64,000 nt of DNA from Pseudomonas sp. BBP2017. Its GTDB lineage: Bacteria; Pseudomonadota; Gammaproteobacteria; Pseudomonadales; Pseudomonadaceae. A model generated the notes under the pieces. The model saw only the letters and a program-made list of their open reading frames with translations. It did not search any database and was not told the origin of the DNA. The position numbers and the translations under genes were made by a program. Shown piece by piece: positions 37,414-47,080 of this stretch. The DNA lies in NCBI RefSeq assembly GCF_003024385.1, contig NZ_PVZN01000011.1, positions 1-64,000 of the forward strand, in the 5' to 3' direction. Each line of letters starts with the position of its first letter. The first letter of the stretch is position 1.

Positions 37414-38529
37414 ATGACCATGTTCAACTTCAAGCAGCTGATCACCGCCACGCTTCTGCTGTCCGTTGCGTTCGCCGCACAGGCCGAACGCCTCAAGGAC
37501 ATCGCCAGCATTTCCGGCGTGCGTAGCAACCAGCTGATCGGCTACGGCCTGGTAGTGGGGCTCAATGGCACGGGTGACCAGACCACCCAGACGCCGTTCA
37601 CCCTGCAGACCTTCAACAACATGCTGTCGCAGTTCGGCATCAAAGTGCCGGCAGGCTCGGGCAACGTGCAGCTGAAAAACGTTGCAGCGGTGTCTGTGCA
37701 TGCTGACTTGCCAGCGTTCGCCAAGCCGGGGCAGGTGGTGGATATCACCGTGTCCTCGATCGGTAACTCCAAGAGCCTGCGCGGCGGCAGCTTGCTGATG
37801 ACGCCGCTCAAGGGCATCGACGGCAACGTCTATGCGATCGCTCAGGGCAACCTGGTGGTCGGTGGCTTTGACGCTGAAGGTCGCGATGGCTCGAAGATCA
37901 CCGTCAACGTGCCGTCGGCTGGACGCATTCCCGGTGGTGCTTCGGTCGAACGTGCTGTGCCCAGCGGATTCAACCAGGGCAACAGTCTGACCCTGAACCT
38001 CAATCGTCCGGACTTCACCACTGCCAAGCGTATCGTCGACAAGGTCAACGAACTGCTCGGTCCGGGTGTGGCCCAGGCCCTGGACGGTGGTTCGGTGCGG
38101 GTTACCGCACCGCTCGATCCGAGCCAGCGTGTCGATTACCTGGCGATCCTCGAGAACCTCGAGATCGATCCGGGTCAGGCGGTGGCCAAGGTCATCATCA
38201 ACTCGCGTACCGGCACCATCGTCATCGGCCAGAACGTCAAAGTGTCGCCTGCGGCGGTGACCCATGGCAGCCTGACCGTGACCATCACCGAAGACCCGAT
38301 CGTCAGCCAGCCGGGACCGTTCTCCAACGGCCAGACGGCTGTCGTGCCGCGTTCGCGGGTCAATGCCGAGCAGGAAGCCAAGCCGATGTTCAAGTTCGGT
38401 CCGGGGACCACGCTGGATGAGATCGTTCGTGCAGTGAATCAGGTGGGCGCTGCCCCGAGTGACCTGATGGCAATCCTTGAAGCGCTGAAGCAGGCCGGTG
38501 CGCTACAAGCCGACCTGATCGTGATCTAA
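37414..38529 (+). CDS. flgI: Flagellar P-ring protein FlgI
   Basis: FlgI forms the P ring in the peptidoglycan layer, with FlgA as chaperone. The 371-residue precursor has a signal peptide cleaved after AFAAQA (residue 24), and the conserved [31 protein letters not shown]. It ends in [24 protein letters not shown]. Starts at 37414 and 37420 (ATG-ACC-ATG) are both possible. It is packed 6 bases behind flgH. Confidence 0.97.
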   Translation: MTMFNFKQLITATLLLSVAFAAQAERLKDIASISGVRSNQLIGYGLVVGLNGTGDQTTQTPFTLQTFNNMLSQFGIKVPAGSGNVQLKNVAAVSVHADLPAFAKPGQVVDITVSSIGNSKSLRGGSLLMTPLKGIDGNVYAIAQGNLVVGGFDAEGRDGSKITVNVPSAGRIPGGASVERAVPSGFNQGNSLTLNLNRPDFTTAKRIVDKVNELLGPGVAQALDGGSVRVTAPLDPSQRVDYLAILENLEIDPGQAVAKVIINSRTGTIVIGQNVKVSPAAVTHGSLTVTITEDPIVSQPGPFSNGQTAVVPRSRVNAEQEAKPMFKFGPGTTLDEIVRAVNQVGAAPSDLMAILEALKQAGALQADLIVI

Positions 38530-38540
38530 GGGGCGCACGC

Positions 38541-39743
38541 ATGGATATGCCGAAAAGCCCAATGACCACGATGGCCGACAGCGGCGCTTACACCGACCTC
38601 AATCGACTCAGTTCGTTGAAGGTCGGCGACCGCGACAGCGAGGCCAACCTGCGCAAGGTGGCCCAGGAATTCGAATCGCTGTTTCTCAACGAGATGCTCA
38701 AATCGATGCGTTCGGCCAGCGATGTGCTGGCCAAGGACAATCCGCTCAACACCGAAACCACCAAGCAGTACCAGCAGATGTACGATCAACAGCTGGCGGT
38801 GAGTATGTCTCGCGAAGGTGGCGGCATCGGTCTGCAGGATGTGCTGATGCGTCAGTTGTCCAAGCAGAAAGCGGTCTCTGCGTACAACACCAGCCCGTTC
38901 CCGCGCTTCGATATCGCGCCCAAGCCGCTGGGTGCGACAGCGGTGGGCGTGGCCGAGCGACCGCAGGAAACCGCCGTCACCCGCAACGATGTGGCCGCCC
39001 TCAATTCGCGGCGCCTGGCCTTGCCGAGCAAGCTCACGGATCGTTTGTTGGCCGGTCTGGTACCGACGGCTGCCGGTGTGCCGGCGACTACCAACACAGC
39101 GCCGATCCCAGGCCGTTCAACCCTCAGTGGCGACGCCGTGGTCAAGGGCGACTGGCAACCGGCGCAAGCCTTTGCCGCACCCGGCAATCTGCGCATTTAT
39201 GGTCGCGCGATGGCCCAGCCGCCGTTGGCGCCGGCCAAGCGTGCCTTCAGTTCTTCGGATGACTTTGTCGCCACCATGCTGCCAATGGCCGAGCAGGCCG
39301 CCAAGCGCATCGGTATCGACCCCCGTTACCTGGTGGCGCAGGCCGCGCTGGAAACCGGTTGGGGCAAGTCGGTCATGCGTCAGGCCGATGGCCGCAGCAG
39401 CCATAACCTGTTTGGCATCAAGGCGACCGGCAACTGGCAGGGCGACCAGGCACGGGCGATCACCAGCGAGTTTCGCGATGGGCAGTTCGTCAAGGAGACG
39501 GCGGCGTTCCGTTCCTACGATTCCTATCAGGACAGTTTCCATGACCTGGTGAGCCTGTTGCAGAACAACGCTCGCTATAAAGAAGCGGTCAAGGCTGCCG
39601 ATAAACCGGAACAGTTTGTACGCGAGCTGCAGCGGGCCGGTTATGCAACCGACCCGGATTACGCGAGCAAGATCTCGCAGATCGCCAGGCAAATGAAATC
39701 CTACGAAAGCTACGCAGCGATTGGCACCACTACGCAACTATAA
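38541..39743 (+). CDS. flgJ: Peptidoglycan hydrolase and rod cap FlgJ
   Basis: The N-terminal domain (about residues 25-115, LRKVAQEFESLFLNEMLKSMRSA) is the rod-capping part. A long variable linker follows (115-240). The C-terminal beta-N-acetylglucosaminidase domain (245-395) has RYLVAQAALE271TGWGKS with the probable catalytic glutamate and HNLFGIKATGNW. The enzyme opens the murein so the rod can pass. The full length (400 residues) is typical of Pseudomonas, which keeps both domains. Confidence 0.96.
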   Translation: MDMPKSPMTTMADSGAYTDLNRLSSLKVGDRDSEANLRKVAQEFESLFLNEMLKSMRSASDVLAKDNPLNTETTKQYQQMYDQQLAVSMSREGGGIGLQDVLMRQLSKQKAVSAYNTSPFPRFDIAPKPLGATAVGVAERPQETAVTRNDVAALNSRRLALPSKLTDRLLAGLVPTAAGVPATTNTAPIPGRSTLSGDAVVKGDWQPAQAFAAPGNLRIYGRAMAQPPLAPAKRAFSSSDDFVATMLPMAEQAAKRIGIDPRYLVAQAALETGWGKSVMRQADGRSSHNLFGIKATGNWQGDQARAITSEFRDGQFVKETAAFRSYDSYQDSFHDLVSLLQNNARYKEAVKAADKPEQFVRELQRAGYATDPDYASKISQIARQMKSYESYAAIGTTTQL

Positions 39744-39753
39744 GGTTTGAACC

Positions 39754-41790
39754 ATGGCGAGTTTGATCAACATCGGGATGTCGGGACTCGGCGCCAGTCA
39801 GGCGGGCCTGCACACCACGGGTAACAACATTACCAACGCCGATGTCGCTGGTTATTCGCGCCAGCAGAACGTGCAGCGGTCCAATGGCTCGCAGCAGAAC
39901 GGCAATGTGTTCATCGGCACCGGTACGACCTTGTCCGATGTGCGCCGGGTGTACAACGCCTACCTGGAAAACCAGTTGCGTACCACCACCTCGCTGAGCA
40001 GCGATGCGGCGGCCTACCTCAATCAGGTCGCGCCGATCGACAGCATGCTGTCCGATGCCGACACCGGCATTACCGGCGCTTTGAAGAGTTTTTTCACGGC
40101 CATGCAGAGCGCGGCGGCCAAGCCCAACGAGGACGCTTCGCGCCAGTTGCTGCTGACCAGTGCGCAATCGCTGAGCAAACGCTTCAATACCATCGCCAAC
40201 CAGCTCAACGAACAGAACAGCAACATCAATGGCAACCTGTCATCGATGGCCGAGCAGGTCAACAAACTGTCGGCAACCATTGCCCAGTACAACGACCAGA
40301 TCTCGCAGATGCAGGGCACCCCGAACGACCTGCTCGACCAGCGCAACGAAGCGGTGCGTCAGTTGTCCGAGCTGGTCGGTACCCAGGTGGTCGAACGTGA
40401 AGGCAACCTGGATATCTACCTGGAGAACGGCCAGCCGCTGGTGATGGGTAAAACCATCAACACCCTGGAGACCGTACCGAGCAAGAACGACCCGACCCGG
40501 GTCAGCATCCAGCTCAACCGTGGTACCACGGTCATGGATGTCACCTCCAGCCTCAACGGTGGTGAGATCGGCGGCCTACTGCGTTATCGCAGTGAAGTGC
40601 TCGACCCGTCGCTCAACGAATTGGGGCGCGTGGCCCTGGTCATGGCTGACCAGATCAACCATCAGCTGGCGCAGGGTATCGACAAAAACGGCGAGTTCGG
40701 TGCCGCGCTGTTCAACAACATCAACAGCCCAGAACTGATCAGCCAGCGCAGCATTGCCAAAGCCGGCAACACCGGCAACGGCATGCTCGATGTGGTCATC
40801 AACGACACCGGCAAGCTGAGCACCAGTGACTATCAGGTGACCTTCACCAGCGCTACCGGCTACAGCGTCAAGAAGCTGCCGGAAGGTACCGACATGGGCA
40901 CCTTCGACATTACCGACGACCCGGCGCCGGTGATCGACGGTTTCTCCCTCAAGCTCAATAGCGGCACTAACAGCGCCGGTGACAGCTTCAAGATCACCCC
41001 GACTCGCAATGCCGCGAGCAACCTGGACACCGTGCTCACCGATCCCAAGCGCCTGGCGCTGGCATCGCCGTTGACCGCGACCAGCGGCTCGGGCAACCAG
41101 GGCACCGGCATCATCGGCCAGCCCAATCTGACTTCGTCGCTGGATATCTACGATCCGGCTCAGCGCCTGGACCTGCAGAACGGCCTGAAGTATTCGACAC
41201 CGGTGAAGCTGGTGTTTGGTGATGACAAAGCTAACCCGCAGACCTACAAGCTGCTCGATGCCAAGGGTGATCCGCTGGGCACCGGCACCATCGTTCCAGG
41301 CCAGGCCAACAAGCTGCAGTTCTCGGTGCCGATGGTCGATTCCACCGGGGCGCCGATCAACGATGCCAACGGTGTCCAGAAAACGTTCACCTTCGAGATG
41401 GAAGTGTCCGGCTCGCCCAAGGAAGGTGACAACTACACCGTATCGCTGACCGGCCCAGGCTCGGACAACAACCGTAACGGTCAGGCGGTGATTGACCTGC
41501 AGACCAAAGGTACGGTTGAAATCGGCGCCAACGGCAAAGGCATCAGCCTCACCGACGCCTACGGCAAACTGGTGGAGAACGTCGGCGGCAAGACCGCCCA
41601 GGCGCAGATGGACGTGGATTCGACCACTGCCCTGCACACCTCGGCCAAGGCTTCGCGCGATTCGCTCTCGGGTGTCCAGCTCGATGAAGAAGCCGGCAAC
41701 CTGATCAAGTACCAGCAGTACTACACGGCCTCGTCGCAGATCATCAAAGCGGCGCAGGAAATCTTCTCCACGCTGATCAATGCCCTTTAA
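39754..41790 (+). CDS. flgK: Hook-filament junction protein FlgK (HAP1)
   Basis: FlgK is the first hook-associated protein and links hook and filament. The 678-residue protein starts with SLINIGMSGLGASQAGLHTTGNNITNADVAGYSRQ and has a long variable centre (about 290-560) exposed on the surface. It ends with GVQLDEEAGNLIKYQQYYTASSQIIKAAQEIFSTLINAL. Length is usual for Pseudomonas. It is exported with help from FlgN, also encoded here. Confidence 0.97.
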   Translation: MASLINIGMSGLGASQAGLHTTGNNITNADVAGYSRQQNVQRSNGSQQNGNVFIGTGTTLSDVRRVYNAYLENQLRTTTSLSSDAAAYLNQVAPIDSMLSDADTGITGALKSFFTAMQSAAAKPNEDASRQLLLTSAQSLSKRFNTIANQLNEQNSNINGNLSSMAEQVNKLSATIAQYNDQISQMQGTPNDLLDQRNEAVRQLSELVGTQVVEREGNLDIYLENGQPLVMGKTINTLETVPSKNDPTRVSIQLNRGTTVMDVTSSLNGGEIGGLLRYRSEVLDPSLNELGRVALVMADQINHQLAQGIDKNGEFGAALFNNINSPELISQRSIAKAGNTGNGMLDVVINDTGKLSTSDYQVTFTSATGYSVKKLPEGTDMGTFDITDDPAPVIDGFSLKLNSGTNSAGDSFKITPTRNAASNLDTVLTDPKRLALASPLTATSGSGNQGTGIIGQPNLTSSLDIYDPAQRLDLQNGLKYSTPVKLVFGDDKANPQTYKLLDAKGDPLGTGTIVPGQANKLQFSVPMVDSTGAPINDANGVQKTFTFEMEVSGSPKEGDNYTVSLTGPGSDNNRNGQAVIDLQTKGTVEIGANGKGISLTDAYGKLVENVGGKTAQAQMDVDSTTALHTSAKASRDSLSGVQLDEEAGNLIKYQQYYTASSQIIKAAQEIFSTLINAL

Positions 41791-41803
41791 GGAGTGGTAG
41801 ACC

Positions 41804-43378
41804 GTGCGTATTTCGACTTCCCAGTTCTACCAGACCAGTGCCTCGAACTACTCGAACAACTTTGCCAACGTGGTGAAGACTGGTCAGCAGGCCAGTGACA
41901 ACATTCGTGTGCGCACGGCTGCCGATGATCCGGTAGGGGCTGCGCGCTTGCTGCAATTGCAGCAGCAGAGCAATCTGATTGATCAGTACAACGGCAACAT
42001 CACCAGCGTGCGCAATAGCCTGGCTACCGCCGAGTCGACCCTTAACTCCATCACCAACGTGCTGGCGCGGGTCAAGGAACTGGCGATCAGTTCTGGTAGC
42101 GGTGGTTTCACCGATGCCGATCGCAAGGCCAACGCCCAAGAGTTGACTCAGCTCGAAGAGCAGCTGTACAGCCTGATGAACAGCCGTGACGAGAACGGCA
42201 AGTACATTTTCTCCGGCTCGCGTGGCGACACCCCGCCTTACGCGCGCAATGCTGACGGTACTTACAGCTACCAGGGTGACCAAAGCACGCTGAGCCTGCA
42301 GGTCGGCGACATGCTCAGCATGGCGACCAATGAAAGCGGCTACGCAGCGTTCGAACAAGCGCTGAACACCAGTCGCAGCCAGACCTCGCTAACCGCGCCA
42401 ACACCAGACGATGGTCGCGTGCGCCTGTCCGATGGCCAGCTTACCGGCAGTACGGTGTACAACGACCGTTTCCGCAGTGGCGAACCCTATACCATCACGT
42501 TCATCAGCAGCACCGAATTCAAGATCACCGATGCCAGTAACAACGATGTCACGCTGGAGGCAGCGGGGGGCGGTACCTTCGATCCAAACGCCCCTGGTAG
42601 TATCGGTTTCCGTGGTGTCGACATGCGCCTGGACATCAACTTCCAGAACGGCGACAGCGCCGATCCGGATGCGGCCATCGCTGGCCATACCTTCAACCTG
42701 GCCTCCAAGCCTGACTCGATCAGTGGCTCGCGCAGCCCGGGCAACCCGTCGTCATCGCAGGTTACCGACGCCAACATTGTTGATCCTGCTGCTTACCACG
42801 ATGCTTTTCCGGGTGGTGGCGCGATCATCAAATTCACCAGCGATACCGCCTATGAAGTCTATGCCCAGCCTATGGGCCCGGATGCCCGCCCCGTTGCCAC
42901 CGGCAGCTTGACGGGTACCACAGCCACCATTGCCGGTGTCGAATTCGACTTCACCGGTGCGCCAAATGCGCCCAAGGGCGGCGACCAGTTTTCGGTCAAG
43001 GTGGACACCCACCAGACTCAAAACATCCTCGACACCATCTCGCAGTTCCGCAAAGCGCTGGAAATGCCGGTGGATAACGATCTTGCGTCGAAGCAGAAGT
43101 ACCAGGCAGCGTTGGACTCGGCTATCGGTAACCTGGAAAGTGGTGCCAACAAGGTTTCCGAAGCCATCAGCTCGATCGGTGCCCGAGGCGCTGCTCTGGA
43201 TGTGCAGGCAGAGACAAACGAAAGCCTGAAAATGGCCAATACCCAGACCCAGGGCTCAATCCGCGATGCAGATCCTGCCGAGGTGCTGATTCGTTTGAAC
43301 CTGCAGCAGACGATGTTGCAAGCCTCGCAGCTGGCTTTCTCCAAGATTTCTTCGCTGAGCCTGTTCAACCGGCTCTGA
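41804..43378 (+). CDS. flgL: Hook-filament junction protein FlgL (HAP3)
   Basis: FlgL links FlgK to flagellin. The 524-residue protein has a flagellin-like N terminus (RISTSQFYQTSASNYSNNFANVVKTGQQASDNIRVRTAADDPVGAARLLQL) and C terminus (VLIRLNLQQTMLQASQLAFSKISSLSLFNRL). The central domain (about 190-430) is enlarged compared with the roughly 440-residue P. aeruginosa protein. The start is a GTG at 41804 behind AAGGAG. The glycosylation island begins 81 bases downstream. Confidence 0.95.
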   Translation: MRISTSQFYQTSASNYSNNFANVVKTGQQASDNIRVRTAADDPVGAARLLQLQQQSNLIDQYNGNITSVRNSLATAESTLNSITNVLARVKELAISSGSGGFTDADRKANAQELTQLEEQLYSLMNSRDENGKYIFSGSRGDTPPYARNADGTYSYQGDQSTLSLQVGDMLSMATNESGYAAFEQALNTSRSQTSLTAPTPDDGRVRLSDGQLTGSTVYNDRFRSGEPYTITFISSTEFKITDASNNDVTLEAAGGGTFDPNAPGSIGFRGVDMRLDINFQNGDSADPDAAIAGHTFNLASKPDSISGSRSPGNPSSSQVTDANIVDPAAYHDAFPGGGAIIKFTSDTAYEVYAQPMGPDARPVATGSLTGTTATIAGVEFDFTGAPNAPKGGDQFSVKVDTHQTQNILDTISQFRKALEMPVDNDLASKQKYQAALDSAIGNLESGANKVSEAISSIGARGAALDVQAETNESLKMANTQTQGSIRDADPAEVLIRLNLQQTMLQASQLAFSKISSLSLFNRL

Positions 43379-43459
43379 ACCCTTCCTTCGCGTTAATGAT
43401 TCGTGCGCCTGCTTTACCAAGTAGGGTGGGCGCATAGATCTTCTTCAAGGTTTCCCTCG

Positions 43460-46400
43460 GTGAACGAACAGCCCCTTGTCAGCATCGCCATTCCTGCTTT
43501 CAATGCCGAATTTTTCCGCAGCACGTTAGCCAGCGCGATTGCCCAGGACTACCCGAATCTGGAGATCGTTGTTTGCGACGACAGCCCGGGTGCAGAGATC
43601 GAGGCGATCTGCGAGGCGTTGCGCAAGAGCTCAGTGGTGCCCGTGCACTATGTGCGCAACCCCGAACGCCTGGGCTTTGCCCGTAACCTCCAGGCCTGTC
43701 TGATGAACGCGTCCGGGGAGCTGATCAAGTTCCTCTGCGACGACGATATCCTGTTTAGCAGTTGCATCAGCCAGCAAGCCAAGGTCATGAGCGACTGGGC
43801 GCAAGTAAGCATGGTCACCTGCCTGCGCTTGTTGTGTGCCGCCGACGACGTTTTGCTGCCCTCGCGCGCGCTCAATTTCATCTTCTCGACGCAGAATGCT
43901 GTGTTCAATGGCACCGACCTGCTGGAGAGCATTGCCGACAATGCGGTCAACCTGTTTGGCGGGATCAGCCACGCCTTGTTTCGTCGGGCGCAAGTGGAGG
44001 ACTACCTGGCGACCTTGGTTCAGGAGGGGCAGGGTTTTGTCGCACGACTAGACATGGCCTTGTACGCCTGCCTGTTGCGGCGTGGTCAGTTGTGCAGCCT
44101 CAATCAGGTACTGAGCCTGGAGCGTGTTTACCCCGGCAGGTTGAGTCACCAGAGCGCCATGACCGAAGCGTTCAAGGTTGAGACCGAGTGGTTGGTGCAA
44201 ATGCTGGAGGCGCGTACCGGTGAGGCCGCTCCGGCCAGCGGTTGGGTGCGTCATCTGCCGTTGTCAGCATACAACGGCAGTCCGCAACAGGTCTGGGAGG
44301 AGCTTGATCTGCGGCTGTGTTTTTCCGCGCAGATGGCCAACTTCAATCAGCAGGTCGGCAGCAATAGCCTCAGTTTTTCCGAGCTATATGCAGAATGGCT
44401 GGAGTGCCGCACGCTGTCGGCGGGACAACTGCGTCTGTTGCCCAAACGTATCGAACAGTGGGCGAGCCAGCCACGGATTGTTCCGGTGATTATCTGCGAC
44501 GACGATGAAGCCGCGTTGCGCGTGACCCTGGACAGCCTGGCAATACAGTCCTATGCCGCCCAGCGCATTGTTGTCCTCGGCCCGGCATCACTCCAGGGTG
44601 CGGTCAATACAGAGGTGCAGTACCTGCTCCGCTCGGGTAGCGGTTTTACCCAGCTCAACCAGTGGCTGGACAATGACCACCAGGCTGACTGGTTCTTTTT
44701 ATTACGTGCTGGCGACCGTCTGCATGCGCATGCCTTGGTGATCATGGCTGAGCGTATGGCGTTGCGTACTGACAGGCTGTGCCTGTACACCGATGAAGGC
44801 GCCAATGACAACCTCGCGCCTTCGCAGCCGATTTTCAAGCCGGACTTCAACCTCGATTTGATGCGTAGCCTGCCCTATGTCGGCCGCCTGTTGGCCTTCA
44901 AAGGTAATGCGGTGCGTGCGCTGGGCGGCTTCGATGATGGCTTCGACAGCCTGGCTCCGCATGACCTGCTCTGGCGTATGGTCGAGGCCCATGGCCTGCA
45001 AGTGGTGGAGCACATCGCAGAAGTGCTGGTGCAGAGTCAATGCAGCTTTGCCGATTGGTTGAGCGAGCCGAGCGGCCATGCCCAGGCATCACGTGTGGTG
45101 CAGGCGCACTTGCAGCGCTTGGGGGTAAGCGCGCAAGTGGCCGGCATCGATGGCAGCTTGATGAGCCGGGTGACCTACCAGCATGAGCGGGCGGCGAGTG
45201 TGTCGATACTGATCTATGCCGGGGCAGACCTGTCGGCGTTGATGCGGTGTGTCGAATCGCTGTTTGAGAATACGGCGTATGGCAACTTTGAAGTGCTGTT
45301 GGTCGTTGATGATGACGCGCCCGCCGAGATCCGTGAGTGGTTGGCTGCGATGGCCGGGCTGGGCAGTGAGCAACTGCGCATTATTGCGGTTGCAGTCCAG
45401 GGCCAGGCCGCGAGCCTGAACCAGGCCAGTCTGGAGGCCCGTGGCGATTACCTGCTATTGCTCGATTCCGGTTGTCTGCTGTTCGACAGCCAGTGGCTTC
45501 ACGAATTGATGCATCAGGCTCAGCGCCCGGAAGTCGGTCTGGTTGGCCCGAAGTTGCTCGACAGTAAGGGTGAGGTGGTTTCGGCTGGCTTGGCGTTGGG
45601 CCTGGGAGGCACTGCTTGTAGTTCATTCCTCGGTTGCGCGGCGACTGCAGGCGGTTACATGAGCCGACTGAGCCTGGTGCAGAACTGGAGCGCGCTGAGC
45701 CTCGACTGCCTGTTGGTCCGCAGCGAGCTGTTCAAAGAACTGCAGGGGCTGGATACCGTCACCTTGCAGAGTGCCTTGTTCGATGCCGATCTGTGTCTGC
45801 GGGCACACGAGCTGGGCTACTTGGTGGTCTGGACACCGTTCTCAAGAGTTGCCAGGCAACCCATCGCCGACAATTGGGTGACGGTGAAAGGCGAAGCGGA
45901 CCAGGCGGCGTTTTTTCAACGCTGGCTGGCCTGGGTCGCCCTGGATCCTGCCTACAATCGCAATCTCAGCCTGAAGCTGGCGAATTTCAATTTTGAACCG
46001 GGCCTGCGCAGCGGTTGGGATCCATTTATCGCACGAGCCATGCCATCGGTGCTGGGGTTGCCAGGCAATACCACGGCGGTAGGGCATTACCGGGTTGTTC
46101 AGCCCTTCACTGAGCTGGAACTTGGTGGCTGGATTCAAGGCCGGCTCGATTACACCTCTCCAGGCCTGATCGAGCTGGAACGGGAAAAGCCCGATGTCGT
46201 GATCCTGCAGTGTCGTTACGGGTGGGGGAGCATCGAGGACATTGCTCAGTACAAGCGTTTTTCCAACGCGCGACGGATTTACGAGCTCGACGACTATGTC
46301 ATCGAGCCGCCGAAGAAGAACGACCATGCGCGCAATATGCCGAGCAATATGCGCGAACTGGTCGGGCAGGCCATTGCTCTGTGTGACCGCGTAGTGGTTT

Positions 46401-47026
46401 CCACCGAGCCGTTGGCCGATGCATTGTCGAGCATGCACAACGATATCCGTGTGGTTCCCAATATGCTCGCCGCCGAGCTGTGGACCGGTCTTTTCAGCCA
46501 GCGCCAGAGCAGCGCGCGGCCACGAGTGGGCTGGGCGGGTGGTACCAGTCACCGGGGTGACCTGGAACTGCTGCTGGACGTGATCAAGACGTTGGCGGAC
46601 GAGGTCGACTGGGTATTCTTTGGTATGTGCCCGGACGTGTTGCGCCCCTATGTGAAGGAGTTCCATCCGGGCATTTCTTTTGCTCAGTATCCTCGCAAAC
46701 TGGCCAGCCTCAACCTCGACCTGGCCCTGGCGCCGCTCGAACAGAATCTGTTCAACGACTGCAAGAGCAACCTGAGGCTGTTGGAGTACGGCGCCTGCGG
46801 TTTCCCAGTGATCTGTACCGACACCAAGGCATATGCCGGCTATCTGCCCTGCACACGAGTGCGCGAGAACACCACCGAGCAGTGGCTGGAGGCGATTCGC
46901 ATGCATCTTGACGACCCACTGGCGAGCTACCGCCAGGGTGATGCGCTGCGCGAGGCCGTATTGCGGGACTATGTGCTGAATGAACACCATCTGCAGCATT
47001 GGGCGAACGCCTGGCTGGCTGACTGA
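43460..47026 (+). CDS. Multi-domain flagellin glycosyltransferase, FgtA-like (island GT 1)
   Basis: At 1188 residues this protein resembles P. aeruginosa FgtA and the P. syringae Fgt proteins that glycosylate flagellin. The order of modules is: a GT2 domain (residues 5-240, LVSIAIPAFNAE, acidic VVCDDSPG and LCDDDILF), a reduced GT2-like module (about 335-560, VPVIICDDDEAALRVTLDSLA), a second full GT2 module (575-800, ASVSILIYAGADLSALMRCVESL, LLVVDDD, EARGDYLLLLDSG) and a GT4/GT1-like C-terminal domain (about 870-1188, RIYELDDYV, RPRVGWAGGTSHRGDLE, CKSNLRLLEYGACGFPVICTD). A GTG at 43460 with AAGG upstream is the chosen start. It is the first gene after flgL, as fgt genes are in related species. 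Confidence 0.88.
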   Translation: MNEQPLVSIAIPAFNAEFFRSTLASAIAQDYPNLEIVVCDDSPGAEIEAICEALRKSSVVPVHYVRNPERLGFARNLQACLMNASGELIKFLCDDDILFSSCISQQAKVMSDWAQVSMVTCLRLLCAADDVLLPSRALNFIFSTQNAVFNGTDLLESIADNAVNLFGGISHALFRRAQVEDYLATLVQEGQGFVARLDMALYACLLRRGQLCSLNQVLSLERVYPGRLSHQSAMTEAFKVETEWLVQMLEARTGEAAPASGWVRHLPLSAYNGSPQQVWEELDLRLCFSAQMANFNQQVGSNSLSFSELYAEWLECRTLSAGQLRLLPKRIEQWASQPRIVPVIICDDDEAALRVTLDSLAIQSYAAQRIVVLGPASLQGAVNTEVQYLLRSGSGFTQLNQWLDNDHQADWFFLLRAGDRLHAHALVIMAERMALRTDRLCLYTDEGANDNLAPSQPIFKPDFNLDLMRSLPYVGRLLAFKGNAVRALGGFDDGFDSLAPHDLLWRMVEAHGLQVVEHIAEVLVQSQCSFADWLSEPSGHAQASRVVQAHLQRLGVSAQVAGIDGSLMSRVTYQHERAASVSILIYAGADLSALMRCVESLFENTAYGNFEVLLVVDDDAPAEIREWLAAMAGLGSEQLRIIAVAVQGQAASLNQASLEARGDYLLLLDSGCLLFDSQWLHELMHQAQRPEVGLVGPKLLDSKGEVVSAGLALGLGGTACSSFLGCAATAGGYMSRLSLVQNWSALSLDCLLVRSELFKELQGLDTVTLQSALFDADLCLRAHELGYLVVWTPFSRVARQPIADNWVTVKGEADQAAFFQRWLAWVALDPAYNRNLSLKLANFNFEPGLRSGWDPFIARAMPSVLGLPGNTTAVGHYRVVQPFTELELGGWIQGRLDYTSPGLIELEREKPDVVILQCRYGWGSIEDIAQYKRFSNARRIYELDDYVIEPPKKNDHARNMPSNMRELVGQAIALCDRVVVSTEPLADALSSMHNDIRVVPNMLAAELWTGLFSQRQSSARPRVGWAGGTSHRGDLELLLDVIKTLADEVDWVFFGMCPDVLRPYVKEFHPGISFAQYPRKLASLNLDLALAPLEQNLFNDCKSNLRLLEYGACGFPVICTDTKAYAGYLPCTRVRENTTEQWLEAIRMHLDDPLASYRQGDALREAVLRDYVLNEHHLQHWANAWLAD

Positions 47027-47080
47027 ACCTTGGCGCCCGGCGCGGCCGGATGCTGAAACGACAACTTGAACAGGTGCACT

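Noticed and set aside
36691..38265. A 524-codon minus-strand frame across flgH and flgI
   Set aside because: It lies opposite two conserved flagellar genes and its product shows no domain. It is a shadow frame.
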